A DNA stretch of 64,000 bases from the NCBI GenBank assembly GCA_017590115.1, contig JAGGNK010003335.1, forward strand, positions 15,128,494 through 15,192,493. Direction: 5' to 3'. This document shows positions 39,306 through 54,700 of the stretch, piece after piece (positions within the stretch are counted from its first letter, which is position 1; every line of letters begins with the position of its first letter). This DNA comes from Montifringilla adamsi (taxonomy: Eukaryota > Chordata > Aves > Passeriformes > Passeridae). Both the position numbers and the translations under genes were made by a program. Below the pieces are notes generated by a model that had not been told where the DNA came from, did not search any database, and saw only the letters and a list, made by a program, of their open reading frames with translations.

Positions 39306-42077
39306 CATGTGCCACAGAACAGAAAACCAGCTGAAAACACCCTCAGTGGTGGCAGGACTGGCATCTACTCGAGGTGTCTTGGAAGAAGGACTCAGAGAAT
39401 TGTCCTGGTGACCTCCCCAAAAACTGCACACGGACATTTGTGCCACTGCAGACAAGGAGCCTTTGCATGAGGGGACGGGAAATAGATCACCACTTGGCTT
39501 GGGTCAGATCCAGAGGTTTTGTTTGGAAAAGAAGTTTTCAGAGGAAAAGAACAAAGTCATCCTGAGCAATGCTTTTTCTCATTTGCCCTTTCCCCAGGCT
39601 GCCAGAGGAGAACTCTCCATCTATGCCACGGCTGCTATTGGGTCCCCAAAAATGTAGACTTAAAGCCAGAGTTCCCCTGAAATGAACCAGGATATTAATT
39701 AAAATCTGTAATTGCAGAGCTCCTGAGCCAGTAATGATAGGATGTGTGAGTGTTTCTCTGTGATTCCTGTTAATCAAGAGGAGAGCCAAAGAAACAATGC
39801 GTTAATCACAAAAGTGAAGATTTCCGAGCGCATAATGATTGGTAAGGACCCAACTGCCATTGATTATCCCCGGGAGTTTGACACACTTGGCCTTTTGTGC
39901 CTTCCAGAGCCTGCCTGAAACGGAAACCCCCAGATCCTGCTGGGGTGGGCACTGGGGGAGGGCTGGTGATTTCTCTGCTCTAATTGCAGGGAGTTTGGGG
40001 CCGAGCTTCCATTGGGCACCTGCAAATCTTGAACGCCTGCCACTGCTACTGGTTTGCTGAAACAAAACCTGGCTGCCAGAGAGCCTGGCTGGGAGCAGCC
40101 TGGCCGTGCCTGGTGCAGGGGGTGCTGGCTCTGGGTCATCACAGCCCTGCCCAGTGGAGCTGGGCACCGCTCTCTGGAGCCCCGTGCTGAAGCTGCCCTC
40201 CCTGCTCTCCTGGAGGATGCAGGGCTGCCTGCGGGGCTGCCATTGCACCTCTGCTTCTGCAGGTTCAGAAACTGCCCGGGTGCCACGGAGCTGCAGCCAC
40301 AGAGGCTGCCCAGGGCTGGGCACTGCCCTGGGGTGCCCGTGGGGCGAGCTCACAGCGTCTGTGGCATGAGCATGGCACCAGCACCAGTACTGAGGACAGC
40401 CCCATCCCCGGGCTGAGCAGGCAAGAGGAAAGGGAACTGCTCTGTAAATCTTTCCAGGAAAAAAACCATCTCCAGCAGAGCAGCTGGAGAGGAACCTGAC
40501 AGAACAAACTCAGCTGAATCCCACAGTGGGGCTGGGCAGCTCGTGGGCACTGCCCAGCTGGGCAGGGTCTGGGCAGCTGTGGCCTTTCCTCAGGGCAGCT
40601 CCTCCCTCCCGGGCAGAGCAGCAGAACAAACCCTCTGACCGGAGTCAGCAGGAGCTCCTGCTGCCTGGGCAGGGTGGTGGGTCCTCTCCTGGGTTAACAG
40701 AGGCTCTCCTGATCCCTCTGTTCTTTCTCTCATCCCGTTTGTGCCTCTGCTTTGAGATGCATTTGTTGAGCAAGCAGTAAATCTGTCACTCCAGCAAGCG
40801 CCTAATTGAGCTACTCAGTCCCAGGAAGTCTTTGTTTCCTTTCAGAAGATAAATAAACTCCATCCAGCACAGTATTTCTTCTTCCTTGCCTCCTCCATCC
40901 ATCCCTTTCTCAAACCCAGCACAAGAAGAAAGCAGAATGTTCTTCTGCTTCAGCTGGGCCCCTGCCTTTGGAGGCTGTTTGTGGCCACCCCGAGCTCCAG
41001 CTGGGCCACTGCCCATCCCACCGTCCCACTTTGGCCTCACTGGAGACCGACACTTTTTGCTGTTATAATAATTCTCAGTGTCAGATATTTTACTGTTGAG
41101 CTCACGAGACTGGCTCTAATGCTGGTTTGGGCCTTGAAATAAATTGCAGCTTCATCAGTTCCAGGATAAATCACTTAATGGAATTTCCCAGATGCTTTGA
41201 AATTAAGTTTATATTCTCCTAAAAGAATGTCAGGCTCGTTGCTGTGATGGAGGAGCTCTCACAGTTTACTAGAATGTTAAACTTCTTTCTTTGCAGCTGG
41301 AAGTCCAGCTGCTGCTGCCTGGGCTGCTCGGAGGGCTGAGCAGGGTCTCCCTGGAGCTGAGAGTGGTGCCTGTGGAAGCAGCAGGAGGGTCAGACAGCGC
41401 AGATCCCAGCGGATTTCAATTCCAAAGCAGCACAGGCTGCCGGTAGGGGCTGGAGGGGTTGGGACACACTTCAAGGGTATTTTTTGCTCTGTCTGACCCC
41501 TCTGGTTTGAGGGTGGCTGGAATCTCCTGCTCCTGCAGAATGAGGTCACTGCCCAGCAGCTGGGTTCTGTGGGAAGGGTCCCTGGGGGCTAGAGGCAGCT
41601 CTGGTGACTGTAACGTGACCCTGAGAGAGGAGAATCTTGCTCCAAGAGCAAATCCCAGTGCTGCCAGCCAACTCGTAATGAGGACATGAAAATCAGTTAA
41701 ATAAAGGTTCCTGTGGGGTTTTGGTGCCGTGGGAGCCAGGGGAGCTCCGGGCTGGCTTTGGGTTGGTTTGGAAGCGGCTGAAGTGCTCGTGCTGGGCAGC
41801 CCATGGCTCTGAAGGGGGACGTGCCCAGGCTGGGGGCAGCAGCAGCACGGAGGGCAGGGGGATCAGACGCAAAGGACCGGGACCATCCTGCTGTGGGAGA
41901 GCAGGCCAGCTGAGCCCGCAGGGCAGGGCTGGGGTCCGAGCACCACATTGCCCTGGTCCGTGTAAACACTGCCCTTGGCTCTGGAGCCCGTGCTGCTGGA
42001 GGCACCCAGGGCTGCCTGGGCTCAGATGGGCTCCAGGAGAGCTGGCCGTGGTGGCAGCGCTGCGCGGGGCTGGCAGG
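39306..42077. other. Intron, candidate conserved patches
   Basis: Patches at 39690-39880 (GCGTTAATCACAAAAGTG, GCATAATGATTGGTAAGG) and 41070-41260 (GATAAATCACTTAATGG) look AT-rich and unlike repeats. No gene or transposon recognised. Confidence 0.4.
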
Positions 42078-42345
42078 AGCTGTGTGAGGTACTCTGCGTG
42101 AGGATGGAGCTGTGTGAGGCTGGAGCTGTGTCAGGATGGAGCTGTGTGAGGCACTCCGTGTGTGAGGCTGGAGCTGTGTGAAGCACCCCGTGTGTGAGGC
42201 ACTCCATGTGTGAGGCACTCCGTGTGTGAGGCTGGAGCTGTGTCAGGATGGAGCTGTGTGAGGCACTCCATGTGTGAAGCACCCCGAGTGTGAGGCACTC
42301 CATGTGTGAGGCACTCCGTGTGTGGGGCACTCCATGTGTGAGGCT
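42078..42345. repeat. GTGTGAGGCACTCC minisatellite
   Basis: Compound array of GTGTGAGGCACTCCATGT and GAGGCTGGAGCTGTGTCAGG units in irregular order. Confidence 0.93.
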
Positions 42346-43060
42346 GGCTGGAGCTCTGAGCTGACTCTGCTTCCCTAGGATATCAATGAGCTCTGGACTG
42401 TCACAGCCTTTCCTTCAGCTCACCAGCAGAGTGTTTCACACAGAGGCTCCCAGATGTGCCCTGGGTAGGGAGGGGTGCCCTTTGGGTGTGAGCCCTGCTC
42501 CCTGAGTGCCCAGGTGCCATGAGGCCGTGCGCTGGGAGCGCTGGTGGATCTCTGGGTGACACCTGGCCCCAGCCAGCCTTGAGCCCCAGGCAGGCTGAGG
42601 GGATGCCAGGGCCAGGGCTGGCTGTGCCCCGTGCTGCTGGGACCCGTCCCTGGGCACAGCCGGAGGGGGCTGGCACACAAATGCCCTCTGCTACCCCTGG
42701 CTGTGCCTGTCCTGCCTGCCATGGCGCTGTTCCCCTCGTCCTGGGGTGCAGCTGAAGGGTGCCAGGGCTCCTTTGGGCAGGGGGCTCCTTTGGGACTTGT
42801 TCAGGGCACGGGGGCTCATTCAGGGTGGGCAGTGGGTGCTGGTGGGAGCACGTCCCTGCCAGCCCTGCCGGGATTCCTGTGCACTCCTCTCCATGTGTTG
42901 GGGCTTTTCCATCACTCCCAGTGCTCTCCCAGTGCTTTCATAACCGTTCCAGCCACGCCATCAATATTTAAAGAGGCTCCAAGTGCTCATTTCCAGAGCT
43001 CCCTGGTGCAGGCAGCGGCTCCAGCTGAGTGCAGCCCTGAGTAGAAAACTTCTGCTGGGC
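42346..43060. other. Intron, no recognised element
   Basis: GC-rich unique-looking sequence without a supported feature. Confidence 0.35.
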
Positions 43061-43069
43061 TCTCCGCCC

Positions 43070-43510
43070 TTTCTTTTCCTTGGATTTGACTGTTATTATG
43101 GATATCCTGAAAGGAGGATACCAGAAAACATACATTAGACCAATAACCATATCATAAATATGTATTTGCACTGGAGCGGGCAAATTTATCTGTGGAATGA
43201 TTTAAAACAAAATAAATTCACAGGCTAAATTATTCAGTGATTAATATTTGACCAGGCACAGTGTATGCAGAGTTACCTTAATCTGTTTGGAGGCCTGGGT
43301 AATGCACAGCGTTGTGCAGGATTTTTACAGCTGTTAAATATTAAGGGCCTCTTGGTCATGTGCACGGGGGCCCCATAAATCATTTTGTCTCTGTAAAGGG
43401 ACCTTGAAACACAAGTAAATCACTTTGCTGCTTGTTTTATGGCCCTTGTATGCAGCAAGAGAGATATAAAAAGGCTTAATGTGTAAATGAGGCTCTGATT
43501 CTGCTGCTTT
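43070..43510. promoter_or_regulatory. Candidate conserved noncoding block A
   Basis: AT-rich, non-repetitive 440 bp between GC-rich flanks, with motifs such as GTGATTAATATTTGACC and CCATAAATCATTTTG. It has no coding signal. The sharp boundaries suggest selection on sequence, but conservation was not measured. Confidence 0.35.
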
Positions 43511-43789
43511 GGGATCTGTGATGCTTTCCCAACACCAAACTCCCGCAGGGAGCGTGGCCAGAGGCAGCACACGCCGAGGTGGAGCAGCTCCCTGGCCTGT
43601 CCCATGGCCTGGCAGGGTCCTGGGCCCCCTGCCCTGCCCCAGCCCCTGGCACCCCTCACCACGGGGTGAGCCCGGTGGCAGCCCCGTGCTGCAGCCCAGG
43701 GCTGCTCTGCCCCTGACAAGGAGTCAGCTCAGCTCAGCTCAGCTCACCAAAGTGTGACTGAGCCCAGCCCAACAGGAGCCTCTGCCCCA

Positions 43790-44230
43790 GACACCGCTAA
43801 TGCTGCTTTTAATGTTATTGTTGCTTACTATGTAAGAGAAATCTCTTAAACTCGGTGAAATCCATCAGCTGGCAGGATGGAAACTGCCGGAGCCAAGCTG
43901 TCACTGTGATATCATAACTAGAGCAAATGGCTTTTGATTTGGTGATGGCAACGAGACAGACCTTTAGCTGTAAATTATTCATGTACAGGACTAATACAGC
44001 AAACATTACAGACCATGCCAAAATACTCCTTGGATATTTGCTATGCTTGACTGCGATGCAGACGAACGATTCCTTTGTCGTCGGTGAATCCCCGATCCTC
44101 AGCTACTGCTTATCACAGCACAAATGCAAGTACCCATGAAATGAAATTTCACTCTATTAATTAAATATTTTGTGTTACAGATTAATCTCCCGCGTTGAGT
44201 AAGAGTTTGCTCCGTTTTTTGAAGGTTAAA
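43790..44230. promoter_or_regulatory. Candidate conserved noncoding block B
   Basis: Non-repetitive 440 bp with TTTTAATGTTATTGTTGC, CAAATGGCTTTTGATTTGG, CTGTAAATTATTCATG and CTATTAATTAAATATTTTG. Contains SOX-like ATTGTT and homeodomain-like TAATTA cores, plus several CpGs in an otherwise AT-rich context. Candidate developmental enhancer; inference. Confidence 0.4.
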
Positions 44231-44269
44231 TTTGAGAGTGAAATACAATATCAGGCCCCGGCCAGCGGA

Positions 44270-44690
44270 TAAATCCTGCTAGGCCCGGCACCCTCCAGAG
44301 CACCCCAGAGCCCAGCAGCCCGAGGCTCCCGGGTGCACAAGGTGCTTCCTCCCGGCACAAAGCTGCTGAGCTGTCCCCTCGTCGCCGGCAGTGTCCCCAG
44401 GGCCGGGCCTGGCCCCAGCCCGGCACCCCCTGAGCCGCGGCCTGGCGTGGCCCGGGCCGGGCTGCGTGTGGCACCGCGGGCAGGGCCCCTCGCGGGCCCA
44501 GGGCACAGCCCCTGGCAGCGTCACCCCGCTGGAGCTGCGGGGCACAGCTGTGGGGAGCAGGACGTGCCTCTGGCCGGGCCCAGCTGCCCTGGCATGGCTG
44601 GACAGGGCTGCAAAGGCACAGGGCAGTCAGCGTGGGCCCGGGGGCACCGAGGCCTGGGCAGCGCTCGGGAAGCTGGGCACGGTCTGAGCA
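44270..44690. promoter_or_regulatory. CpG-rich block
   Basis: CpG-rich stretch directly after block B. It could be a weak island. No TATA box seen. Confidence 0.35.
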
Positions 44691-47485
<2,795 letters not shown>

Positions 47486-48253
47486 TTAGGAGACCAGTAA
47501 TGGCTTTAAGCAGGAAAGAGGGAAGTAATTTCCAAAGTAATTGTTTCCATAAGCATCTTTTTCAGCTGGGTGTCTCAGCAGAGCCATTTCTGGCTGCTCT
47601 GCTGCCCTGGCCCCTGTCCCGTGCCCGGCCCAGGCGCAGCAGCCATGGTCCGTGTCCCTCGGTAACAGGGACATACATCATGTCACTGTGCCCAGGCAGA
47701 AGCAGCTGCTCCTACTGGCTCTGCTGCTCCAGCCAGCCCGGGGGGCAGTGCCAGCACGGGGGCTGAACGAGGCAGGGAAGGAAGAATAACATGGTGGGCT
47801 GATGGCTCCAGGCTGCTCCTGCAGCCTGTCACCTGTGCAGGTGTGCTCCGTGGTGCTTCACAAGTGCTTGGCCAGTCCAAATGGGAGAGACTCCCTTCCA
47901 GGCCCTGGGGTACCACTGGCAGAGCTGGCAGAGCTGGTGTGCTCCATCTGCCACCTTCCACGTGGCATCCAGCACGGGCACTGAGCTTTGCCAGCTGGGT
48001 GGGTGTGCCAGGAACGGGGGAGCCTGGAGACCCCTCCTGGGGGGCTCCTCTCCCAGGAGACAGCCTGGCAGTGGATCCTCTCCTCCCTTGAGGTTGCCCA
48101 GCCACCCCCTGAGCTGCCAGGGGGAGCAGCAGGGCTGCATTCACTCACCTTTAGCAATATTTGCTTTGAATTCAACGAAACTCCTCCCACCAGCAGCCTT
48201 TTTCAGCAGAGTCACTTCAGTTGTGGGTTGTAACAGCTCGCTGCCTGCTGTAA

Positions 48254-48306
48254 AGCTTAATTATTGATTGATAGCCCTGTTATACAGCTTAATTATTGAT
48301 TGCTAG
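48254..48306. promoter_or_regulatory. 21-bp direct repeat with homeodomain-type motifs
   Basis: AGCTTAATTATTGATTG followed by an A or C variant and TAG occurs at 48254 and 48286, 32 bp apart, with one mismatch. Each copy has TTAATTA and TGATTG, cores used by homeodomain and PBX-type factors. Function inferred. Confidence 0.4.
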
Positions 48307-49465
48307 CATGGTAACCCCGTGCTGTGGGAAGTGAAGCAGGGACTGGCAAGGCAGAGGCAGGAAGCTGCAGCCCTGAGGAGAAGGGGACTGCAGAGCCCCG
48401 GGAGCAGCTCCTGGGAAGGGTGACTTTTGGGAACAGCACTGGAGCAGAGACAAAGGGACAACGGGAGGATACTCCAAGAATAGCAGATCACTTGATACTG
48501 AGAGTAAAAGGTGAGAGAGAAGAAACTGGAGCGACTGCAAGAACAGAACAAATGAGAGGTGAAAGGGGTGAATTTCTCCATGTGACGGTGGCACACAGAG
48601 GCCACGGCCAGGACCCAAGGAGACACAGATTTATCTACAGCGTAGATGAGGACCAGGTGGGAAATGAAAGGGAAGAGAGTATGGCATTAAATCATTGGGG
48701 GGAAAAAAGTGAAACTTGGCCCTTTGAAAAGGAGAGCTGGGTTTGTTCCAACTGTATCCAAACTAAAATGTCATGAAACGACAGCAGAACTGTAGCTGGA
48801 TTAAAAACTACCTTACTCGCTGGCTGCTAGCAGAAGCTCCTCATTTAGGAGCTGCTTATCTCTCAGCCTGGGGATTTCCCTCGGTGCCGTGATGGACTAG
48901 CCTGTCAAGCTGTGCCCGTCTCAGGGTGACAGTGAGTGACAGGCTGGCTGTCCCTGAGCTGCCCCTGCCCCGAGAGCTCTGTCCCTGCGGGGGCTGCCTG
49001 CCCCAGCACTGCAGCACACCCCCAGCCTGCTGCTGAGCACTTCTTTGGGTTATTTGAGTCTCATGTCAGGATTTGGGGCCCTGGCACCCAGCAAACCCGT
49101 TCCAAGCCGTGCTTCCTGTCCCCAGGGCTGCCGTGGAATAGTCAGGGAGCTTGGCTTGGAAGGGATCTTAGGGAAAACTGCGCATTAAAATAGAGCAATG
49201 TCAGAGCTGCCATGCTGGAGTGTTGGAGGTGGAGCCCCAGGAGCTGCCTGTGACCCTTGTGCCTCTCATCTCTTCTGACTCCAGAGCTGCTGTCATTGCA
49301 CCTGCCAGGGGGACAGGGGGACATCAGGATCCGGGCTCCTGCTCCCTTTCTCACTCTGTTTCCTGAGATTTCTTTGCACTGATGTCATTTGTGGTGGGGG
49401 TAAAGGGGAACATGCAATTTATTCTCCATTATGTTCAGAGTAATGACAAGTCTTAAAATAGCTCT

Positions 49466-49493
49466 CAATTAGCGATTGATTGCAATTAATTGG
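49466..49493. promoter_or_regulatory. Homeodomain/PBX-like cluster
   Basis: CAATTAGCGATTGATTGC followed by AATTAATTGG: two AATTA cores flank ATTGATTG. It lies in AT-rich sequence (49420-49690) and resembles the motif content at 48254. Confidence 0.35.
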
Positions 49494-50715
49494 AACAACA
49501 TAGGCTGACATGATAGCTTCAGATCTCCAGAGCATTTTTGAGTTCATGAGCTCTAATTTCCAAAAATTCAAGAATTCTGGCTCCCACATTACCACAACCA
49601 TCTGTCAGCAGTTTCTCACACGGGTCTTGGAGAAGCAGGAGCAATAAACACTCTGGCTTTGCTAATGAAAGCAGGTGTCCAAAACGGGGCTCATTTAATG
49701 TGAACTGGGGGGCTCCATCTAGGCATGGAAACATCCAGGTATTGCCAGAGAGGTGTGGGCTCCCAGCCCTGGAAGTGCCCTCGGCCAGGCTGGCTGGGGC
49801 TGGGCTGACTCTGCCCTCACACTGCATTGCTGCAAAGCTCTGGCAGCAGTTCCAGAGCTGGGGCAGCGTGAGGAACCTGTTTGCTGATCATTCAGACTGG
49901 TGTGGTCCTACCTGTGCTTTAATTCATGCCTGACTGGAGCATCTCTCTTCACAAGAGGCTCAGTCCACGATCCTGGCTCGCTCCCTGCGCTGTGGCTGTG
50001 GCTCTGCTGGCTGAGCAGAGGGCTCTGTGTGTGCACTGCAGGCCAGCCTGGCCAGGGGTCACCCCAGGGGTCCCCAGAGAACACAAGAAAACCCCTGCTC
50101 CTCGGCCCAGGCTGCTTGCTTTCCATCAAACTTCACTTCCAAGGTCTTGAGCATAAACGGAAAGTAACAGAGAGCAAAAGGAGAGGCTGTGTTAAGGTAC
50201 TGGGTTAATATGGCATTGATGAATCAAAAAATACTCAGAAAAGTCTTACATTTGAGGAGGCAAGGCTGAACTGGAAGAAGGAAGATGCAAATAGTGACAG
50301 CTGTGAGTTCTCTGTGCTCCAAACTTACCCGAGCTGGAGTTTGGCAGAACAGAAAGAGCAAATGCTGTGGGCAGAGGAAAACTGAAGTGCCAGGTTTTCA
50401 TATCAACATCGTTTTCCCAGATGAAAATACTGAAATGCCTCAGTCCTGATGGCCAAATATTGTTTCTGTTCACAGTCCTGGGAAAGGGGAGCACCGAGCA
50501 AGGGAGCCAGCAGCACTGAGTTATTCCTTCAGGCACTGCTGCTGTGCTGGAGTGCTGAGTGCTGAGACCTCAGCTCTTCCCACAGACCAGGCTCATCTTT
50601 TCCTGCTCCCCTGCAGGCAGAGTCCCTGCAGAACCAGCAGTGAAAATCCCAGGCAGAACTGGAGGGGCAGCACTCAGCTCTGCTCCTGCTCCTGCCTGGC
50701 CAGCGGCTCAGGGGG

Positions 50716-51215
50716 GCAGCTGGAGCTGGGGGAGCAGTCTGGGGGCTGCAGGGGCACAGCTGGAGCTGGGGGAGCAGCCTAGGGCTGCAGGGGCACAGCT
50801 GGGTTTGGGGGAGCAGTCTGGGGGTGCAGGGGCACAGCTGGGTTTGGGGGAGCAGCCTGGGGCTGCAGGGGCACAGCTGGAGCTGGAGGAGCAGCCTGGG
50901 GCTGCAGGGGCACAGCTGGATTTAGGGGAGCAGCCTGGGGCTGCAGGGGTACAGCTGGAGCTGGAGGAGCAGCCTGGGGGTGCAGGGGCACAGCTGGATT
51001 TAGGTGCAGCCTGGGGGTGCAGGGAAACAGCTGGATTTAGGGGAGCAGTCTGGGGCTGCAGGGGCACAGCTGGATTTAGGGGAGCAGTCTGGGGCTGCAG
51101 GGGCACAGCTGGGTTTAGGCGCAGCCTGGGGCTGCAGGGGCACAGCTGGAGCTGGAGGAGCAGTCTGGGGGTGCAGGGGCACAGCTGGGTTTAGGCGCAG
51201 CCTGGGGCTGCAGGG
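50716..51215. repeat. 39-40-bp minisatellite, about 12 copies
   Basis: Units contain GGGGCACAGCTGGAGCTGG and AGCAGCCTGGGGCTGCA, with TGGGTTT or TGGATTTA variants. Frames stay open on both strands for most of the array. Confidence 0.95.
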
Positions 51216-53275
51216 CTCGCAGGGAAGGCTTGGCCCTGCACTGACGGCCAGCCTGGGGACACCAGCAGAGTCCAGAACGTCCCCTGCACAGCCCAGGGGG
51301 ACGGGAGAGCACGGAGGGGCTGTCTCAAGGCTGGGGTGCCCACAGCTCCCAGACACAGCAGCTGCTCCCCACACCTCCTGTGCCTCACCATGCTGCTGCT
51401 CACACTCCAGGCTGCTCCCTCCTCTCCAAATTCTAACTTCATCACATGTTACTTTGAGAAGATCCCTATATAAATATTTTGGCTCATTTAATATGCCTTC
51501 TGGTATTTTAACACCAGGTCTCTTTTTCTTCACCATTTGGGGAACTTATTTTTATTTTCAAACAAATTTGATGCTCTTACAGAAGTTCACTTCCAGAACC
51601 AAGTGTTTTAGGGAAGATTGCAGGAGTGCTGATGAAATGACAGTGTGCTGGGGGACTCCTGATGGCAGTGTGTGTGCTGCTGGGCACTGGCTGAAAATCA
51701 CTGTGCATGAGCAAGACAGACCAGGGAACAATTCTGGGGTTTATATTGGGTTGGCAAGTTCAGAATATTTAAATGGGAAACACTTTGAACTAGAAATTTT
51801 AAATTTTAATTTAAATTTCAATTGAATTCAAATCAGATGGCAGCATCCATGTGTCCCCAGCTGCCCCCAGAAGGGTAAGAAATTGTGTGAGCTTCCTAAG
51901 GGGGCTGGAACAGCCACAGGCTCTGCCTGTTCCCTTCCTTCCTTGGTTCCCTTTCTCCCCAGCTCCCTGCTCTCCCCTGGTCCCTCTCCCCCACTCTCTG
52001 CTGCCTTTGAACATCTGGGAGGGCTCAAACCAATGGTGTTACTGCCAAGTCCTTCCCGGGACTGTCTCACTGAAATTTTACTGCACATGCTTTATCCTAA
52101 AAGCAAATAAAAGCAAATAAATCCCAGGACAGACCCTGCAGCCATCAGTGCCTGGAGTTTGTCATCATTGCTCAGCTCTGGGTCATTTTATTTAGACTGG
52201 GGCATTTTCTGCTGGTAAATCTGGCCCCATTACCGAGGCAGAATGTATTTATTAAAACACCAATTAGAGCTCGGTCTCTCATCAGTCCCAACCCCTCAAT
52301 TCCCGCATGGATGCAGACCCAGAGGCACGGGGCGTGCTCCAAACCAAAGTGGCACTGCAGCAGCGTCACCCTGTCCTCAGCCCCGGGCAAAGCCAGCTGG
52401 GACCGACCCCAGGACAACGGGGATGTGTCTGAGAGCTCCAGCACTGCCCTGCTGGGTCCCCAGAGCTGCCCAGGGCTGGAGGCACGGCGGTGACAGGGCT
52501 GCAGTGGCACCGAGGTGACAGGGAGCCACTCCCCCTGCCAGCCCTGCCAGGCGGGCACAGTGGGTAATCAGCTGCTGCCATCAGCCCCAGCACAGCACAG
52601 AAAGGGAGGAGGAGGAGGCAGCAAAGCCCAGAGGAGAGGTGAAAGTCATGGGACAGGAAGGATAAAAGGAGCGTGAAACAGAAATAAATCAAACCAACAA
52701 CAAAGCCCTAAAGCAGAAAGAGCAGGGAAAGGAATAAAAGCTAAGAGGACAGCACAAATGGACCAGAGTGGATTGAGAACAGTAGGAAAATGGCTCAAGT
52801 GATGATCACAGGCTGGGAGGTTGGTACAGCCACACACGTGGAGGTAAATGAGCATCTTGATCCAGAAAATATCCCTGTCTGCCGCAGAAACGGGCACCAG
52901 ATGTGCCTGAGCTGTTGCCTGGGGACATTGTCCCTTCCCAGCCCTGTCACCATCCCCAGCCTGCACACAAACCTCAGGAAAAAGGGCTGTGCAAGCTGCA
53001 GAAACTGGACAAAAGGAACATTATTGTGAGAAGGAGTCTGCGAGGGCAGAGCTGTGGGAGGGTTCAGTCCCATCCCAGGGAGTGCCCTCCCAGAGCTGCC
53101 ACTTCCAGTCCAAATTCAAGAGGAGCAAAAATGAAAATGTTGAGATTTCCCAGAGAATGGAAATTTGTAACATTTGTTCTGAAATATGACAACATTGTAT
53201 TTCTGGACACCAGGCCTTGGGGCACTTTTGGACCCCTCTGCCCTTGGGGTGGCACTGCCAGCTGGGGGGCAGAGG
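51216..53275. other. Intron, AT-rich at 51.43-51.84 kb
   Basis: The stretch 51430-51840 is AT-rich and non-repetitive, ending in AAATTTTAATTTAAATTTC-type sequence. Another AT-rich block lies at 52020-52260. No gene recognised. Confidence 0.4.
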
Positions 53276-53392
53276 GATGGGATGGGATTGATGGGATGGG
53301 ATTGATGGGATGGAATGGGATGGGACTGATGGGATGGGATAATGGGATGGGATGGGATGGGATGGGATTGATGGGATGAGATGGGATGGGGG
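53276..53392. repeat. (GGGAT) / GATTGATGG minisatellite
   Basis: Array of GGGATGGGATTGATGGGATG units with a pentanucleotide GGGAT base. Confidence 0.94.
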
Positions 53393-53870
53393 CCTGCCCT
53401 GTGCCCCCAGGACTGTCTGTGCTGGGCTCTTCATCCCAGGCTCAGCATCTCCCAAGTCAAACCCTGATCAGAGGTGTCTGAGCTGGGGGAGTCCCTGGCC
53501 CACCTCTCACCATGAGAACTCTTCACTGCCTTTGTCAGTCTGGTTTCCATCCCAGCTCCTCCCCAGCTCTCTCACAGCACCTGTCCTCCTGCACGGGGAT
53601 TTCCCATTCCCTCCTTGCAGCCTGGTTGGGAAACAGGGAGAGGAGAAGGGGAAAACTGGGTGGCTGCTGGCTTGTGTGTCAGTTATACATCAGAGGCTTT
53701 GCTGCTGCTTCAGAAGCTTCTAATAATAATTATTATAATTAGGGCACTGGGAGAGAAATGTGCTGAGATCAGGGAGGAAAGCAGGAAAGCCAGGCCAGAA
53801 TTAATTAGCCACTTTTATCTAAGAATCTCAAAGCATTTAGACATTAATTAACGGGTGCTGTGGTTAAGTC
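53393..53870. other. Intron, no recognised element
   Basis: Ends in an AT-rich patch (53710-53860) with AATAATAATTATTATAATTAG and ACATTAATTAACGGG. Confidence 0.35.
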
Positions 53871-54210
53871 AGCGATGCTCCTTCGCTGCCGCCGTGGTGC
53901 CGGCTCGGGCTCAGCCCCTCCTTGCCCAGCCGGGCGCTGCTGCAGGCATTCCCCGGCACTGCGGGGCACAGACACGGCTCCCTGATCCCCTGGCTGTGCC
54001 CCGAGAGCTGCAGGAGCCCCGGCCCGGGCAGGGGTGGGCTCTGCAGCCGGGCACACCCCGGCCCTGGCACACCGGGCACCCCGTGCCCGTGGGCAGCAGA
54101 GGCTCCTGCTGACCCATCCACCCGTGCCACTGGCACCTGGGGCAGCAGCAGAACTGTTCACTGGGGCAAATCCTCTCTGTCTCCCGGCTTACCCGTGGTG
54201 CGCCCATTGT
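53871..54210. promoter_or_regulatory. CpG-rich block followed by AT-rich patch
   Basis: CpG-dense to about 54090, then an AT-rich patch at 54215-54295 (GGTGAATATTCATTAAGTG, TAATAGGTCTTAATTGACTT). Island flanked on both sides by AT-rich homeodomain-type sequence. Candidate regulatory unit. Confidence 0.35.
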
Positions 54211-54455
54211 TGGTGAATATTCATTAAGTGAAATTAGCATCTAATAGGTCTTAATTGACTTATAAAAACCCTGTTTTGTGGTAATGAAGCCTCTGCTGTA
54301 GCTGTGCCTGAGGCAGCTGGTGGGTCCCTGTGCCCCAGCTGCCACCCGGCTCCATCCCTTCTCCTTCCCCACAGCCCGGGAGATGTGCCTGCCCCACCCC
54401 TGGGAGCGTCCCCAGCCAGCTTGGAGGGACCCGGGCTGTGGGGGTGTCCCTGCCC
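54211..54455. other. Intron, no further element
   Basis: See the preceding block; the remainder is GC-rich and unremarkable. Confidence 0.3.
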
Positions 54456-54700
54456 CTGGAGACTGTCCCTGTCCATGGAGGGTGTCCCCCTGCCCGTGGT
54501 GGGTGTCCCTGTCCATGGTAGGTGTCCCTGTCCATAGGGGGTGTCCCCCTGTCCATGGGAGGTGTCCCCCTGCCCGTGGTGGCTGTCCCTGCCCGTGGTG
54601 GGTGTCCCCCTGCCCGTGGTGGGTGTCCCTGTCCATGGTGGATGTCCCTGTCCATGGTGGCTGTCCCTGCCCGTGGTAGATGTCCTGCCCGTGGCAGGGG
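54456..54700. repeat. About 21-bp minisatellite
   Basis: Units GGTGTCCCTGTCCATGGTGG and GTGTCCCCCTGCCCGTGGTG, about 11 copies. Confidence 0.94.

Larger units (their letters stand above)
47486..50702. other. Intron, candidate regulatory patches at 48.25 and 49.47 kb
   Basis: Contains two homeodomain-type patches, listed separately, and an open frame at 48324-48776 with no recognised domain. No transposon is clear; a weak CR1-like patch may exist at 49750-49800. Confidence 0.4.

Noticed and set aside
48324..48776. 150-residue plus-strand frame, charged
   Set aside because: Unlike the GC-repeat frames it is not repeat-derived, but I recognise no family, and there is no splice or promoter context.
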